Below are positions 61,454 to 64,000 of a stretch of 64,000 nucleotides of DNA, in pieces; within the stretch, counting starts at the first letter, position 1, and every line of letters begins with the position of its first letter. Source of the DNA: Polytrichum commune (taxonomy: Eukaryota; Streptophyta; Polytrichopsida; Polytrichales; Polytrichaceae); contig OX485808.1 in NCBI GenBank assembly GCA_950295325.1, positions 26,556,527 to 26,620,526 of the forward strand, read 5' to 3'. The position numbers and the translations under genes are program-made. The notes beneath the pieces are model-generated. The model did not search any database. It was given only the letters and a program-made list of their open reading frames with translations, and was not told where the DNA came from.

Positions 61454-61710
61454 ATAAGAAAGATATCAATTGATGATCCATTCCATCAATCTTTGAAGCA
61501 TTCCATCTGCATCCCAATGTTCCACAACCCAATGTAAAAGTAGCATCGTGAACATCATCAGTCTCTGGATTTCGACGATGGGGCAGAGGAGGGAAAGGAA
61601 GAGTAAGAGGTGGAGGAAAATGAAGAAGATAACAATGGGGATGGTGGAGAAAGCAAGGAAGAAGATGACTAGGTAGCCAAAAACTTTTCAGATTATAACC
61701 CATCCCACAT
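61454..61710 (+). repeat. Duplicated 3' coding/UTR segment of the FYR-domain gene
   Basis: The sequence around 61480-61710 repeats 61260-61500: the agtctctggattt, gaagataacaatggggatgg and catcaatctttgaagcat words recur with an offset of about 220-245 bases. The second copy has lost the acidic reading frame (a TAA appears in the Glu-rich part), so it is now 3' UTR or spacer. Confidence 0.7.
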
Positions 61711-62970
61711 CAATCTTTGAAGCATTTTACCTGCATATAAGGATATCAGAGGGACACCCCTTGTGTGAAGACCCGTCAATAGAGCATCCCGATTGCACTC
61801 CTGCAAGAGAAACATACATATCAGGAACTGTACCAGTAATCTAAGCTCTTGGGCAAGAGCTTTGCTTACTTGACATTGATACAAATAGCAGAGCATCAGG
61901 TTTTCATATACAGGGTTATGACTATGGTAGCAAGTATGGTTATGTCTTTCAGGTTTTCTCTTCCTTCAGACATAGTTAGACAGCGCAAATAGCTGAGGAT
62001 TCGTAACCAGTGATAAAAAGGCTGAAAGATTGGACATTTTTCTATTTAGGTCATTTTGAAGGATCAGTCATATCTACACAGTGCACTGTCAATTTTGGCG
62101 GCAAGAGCAATGTAAAGCAATTCTCTTTATCTGCTAATCTGTACAAAATCAAATACCACAACCATGGTTGATCGGGTCATGTTTGAGTTATGCATATATG
62201 GCTGTCATGTTTTGTCTCATGCAGAATCATTTCTATGATCCTCTCTTGGACATCCTGCAATGCTGCAAAAACCCTGGCATTCAAACATGCACAAGTTTCT
62301 AGTGATCAGTTTTCTAATTTGCTTCATGGTCTATGTAAAATGGTCAGTTGCTATCATAATTGTTGGCTTTCTTACATATTTGAAGCTTGCGGAAGAAGAT
62401 GGGTCTACTAGGAAACTTGATTGCAGCTCAGGCATGCCATAGACTCAGCAGATTGCTCCAAATGACAAGTAACTATATTAAAAAGTCATCAACACTACCA
62501 TGGTCGTCACTGCCAATCGATCCTTAATAGATATCACATCCTGTAGATTCTTTACAACAATCCAACTTAGACGAAGCCTCACCAAGAAAGCATCAGAAGA
62601 AAACAACACTGGAGCATGAAATCCTTCCATGTATGCAATATGTTTGGCAAAACTTTATCTCGATTGCTGCTCTGGCATGTACATTGTTCCTCTTCTAAAC
62701 TCTAACATAATCTCCTCTGAAACTTCAAACTCTAATTGTAACTCCTTATAGGATGCTTGTTGCACATCCCATTGTGTGTAAACACAATTGGGTTGTAGGC
62801 GATATCCAGACAACTGATCTATAGTATGAACACTGTCCCAAACCTCCACACCCGCTAATTGAGGTTCTGGAGGAATGCAATTGCAGAAGGATTTCCAGGC
62901 TCCAGCTTTCTCGACCTTGAATGATTTATGCTGAAGAAAGTGTATTGACAGGACATGTGCAAGCTATAGC
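61711..62970. other. Spacer between convergent genes
   Basis: Mostly non-coding; includes 3' UTRs of the plus-strand FYR gene and of the minus-strand DUF3598-like gene. A minus frame at 62655-62849 (LEFEVSEEIMLEFRRG) reads protein-like but has no splice link that I could establish to the upstream gene. Confidence 0.35.
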
Positions 62971-64000
62971 TCACTGTTGAAGTTTTGATTCTGTGGCAAG
63001 GCTTGTAGATACCACCAAACCATCTGTGTCATAAGTACGCACTAGTCGCCGTCTGTGTACGGGGGATTGAATCCATGAAAATTCAAAATAGAATGCCTGT
63101 TTCCGACCCACACTTTGTCCCACACTGCCAGGGCTTGTCAAACCCATGCCTCCAGGAAGTAGCGTCGTCAGTAGACCACCTTCAAACCTCATGACAGCCC
63201 CTGTGGAAGTCCCAGTCATTACGATCTTTGTGCCCTCTCCCCTGGTGGTTGTGATTTCCTGAAATGAGCAATTGCCAGCAGAGGTCAACGATAGAGCCAG
63301 AATGAACAAAACACTAAACCAATTGACCCTGCACAACCTAGATTCTAGCAACAGAAGGTCCATCATTACAATCAAGAAAAAGTAGAGTTGATTGGAGTGT
63401 TTCGGCACATTCTTTCTCCGTAAGAGAATGGAACGTCAAATAAACCCTGAGCATTAGAATGGTCAGCAACAAATGGCTCCTTTGGAAATAATTTGTGCCA
63501 ACTTAAGTAAACTGCTGAGGTTAGAGGAGAGAGGGAGAGACAGAGAGAGAGAGAGAGAGCACCTGTTTCATTTTCCCCTCGTCGTCTCTTTCATAGTGCA
63601 CTTGCACGTTACATTCAGCCAGAGTAGCACCATAAATACCAGTTCGCCGTGTCACAAGCTGACCCGACCATTTTCCAAGAACTGCGTCAACTCGTGTTGC
63701 GAAATCATTGGCTAGTTTCTTTTGCGACTCAGCAAAAGATTCGCCCTCTCTGCTCTCATGAAAAACCCCGATGACATCAAGCAGACCGCGAGGGTCAAGC
63801 ACATGAAATGCCCTCACCCGGCTCTGCGCATCTTCTGAGTAAAGGCAGCTCTCGCATACTAGAGCTGGCCGCCGAGAGGGAAGCTTCACTCCTCTGCGTA
63901 TTAACAAATCAGCTGTCAAGACGAGAGTATAATTGGCCATGACTGACCAGGGGACTGACGCTGGACTGACAACAATGATGTATCCAAAGCTGGAGCACAA
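62971..64000 (-). CDS. DUF3598-like plant protein, 3' exons (5' end outside window)
   Basis: Two exons are visible: one entering from the window edge and ending at 63563 (possible acceptor near 63966), and 63258-62971. They join in phase (GKMKQ/EITTT) across a GT-AG intron, giving about 230 aa of C-terminal sequence to a TGA stop. The first exon has VLGKWSGQLVTRRTGIYGATLAE. The second has a TGTSTG segment, LLPGGMGLTSPGSVG, and FYFEFSWIQSPVHRRRLVRTYDTDGLVVS. This W-x-G/GVYGAT ... LLPGGM ... EF-W ... R-x-R-x-YD-x-x-G-x-VS order is that of the DUF3598 beta-barrel family known from cyanobacteria and plants. Biochemical role unknown; plastid location is common for plant members but the N-terminus is not in view. 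Confidence 0.7.
63519..63559 (-). repeat. GA/CT microsatellite at an intron 5' splice site
   Basis: A CT run (on the minus strand) begins four bases after the GT of the donor at 63562-63561 in the DUF3598-like gene. Confidence 0.85.

Noticed and set aside
1-64000. CRISPR arrays, operons, ribosome binding sites, plasmid or phage features
   Set aside because: The introns, targeting peptides and plant transposons show a eukaryotic nuclear genome; the tandem repeats do not have the repeat-spacer pattern of CRISPR.

Overview
This window is eukaryotic nuclear DNA from a land plant. The evidence is spliced genes with GT-AG introns, a plastid-lumen protease with a two-part targeting peptide, a plant/cyanobacterial DUF3598-type gene, and many plant-type DNA transposons (PIF/Harbinger, hAT and MULE). 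A seed-free plant such as a bryophyte fits the AT-rich, transposon-rich gene-poor DNA and the unfamiliar membrane-protein pair. That placement is inference, not something I can prove here. All splice models were built by hand from reading frame, GT-AG sites and family similarity.

Layout. 1-12.7 kb is gene-poor: a decayed MULE transposase, an AT-rich simple-repeat tract, a tRNA-derived SINE, a 565-bp near-perfect hairpin element, a possible solo LTR and short tandem duplications. 12.8-25.3 kb holds two diverged direct copies (about 2.5 kb each) of a multi-pass membrane-protein gene. The first copy has a premature stop. Between them lies a 4.26-kb non-coding Harbinger-type element with matching ends and TTA target duplications. 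25.3-29.3 kb is mostly non-coding, with a possible GOLD-domain scrap and a 293-bp tandem duplication.

29.3-37.0 kb is a 15-exon minus-strand gene for a chloroplast-lumen C-terminal processing protease (CtpA/D1P). Its first intron is filled by a tandem array of about 161 bp. 37-45 kb holds dispersed and tandem repeats, a 90-bp minisatellite and a dead hAT transposase. 45.18-48.92 kb is a complete PIF/Harbinger element. It has TIRs, a TTA duplication, an intact DDE transposase, and a convergent MYB/SANT-like partner gene carrying two nonsense codons.

51.2-61.5 kb is a 17-exon plus-strand gene encoding a predicted 1108-aa nuclear protein. It combines repeated GVLKK basic motifs, SANT-like and linker modules resembling the C-terminal half of CHD6-9 chromatin remodelers, and a C-terminal FYRN-FYRC pair with an acidic tail. 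It has no helicase or chromodomain. This is the strongest candidate in the window for an undescribed protein architecture. Two of its introns carry Harbinger-type insertions. 63-64 kb is the 3' part of a minus-strand DUF3598-like gene that runs off the window.
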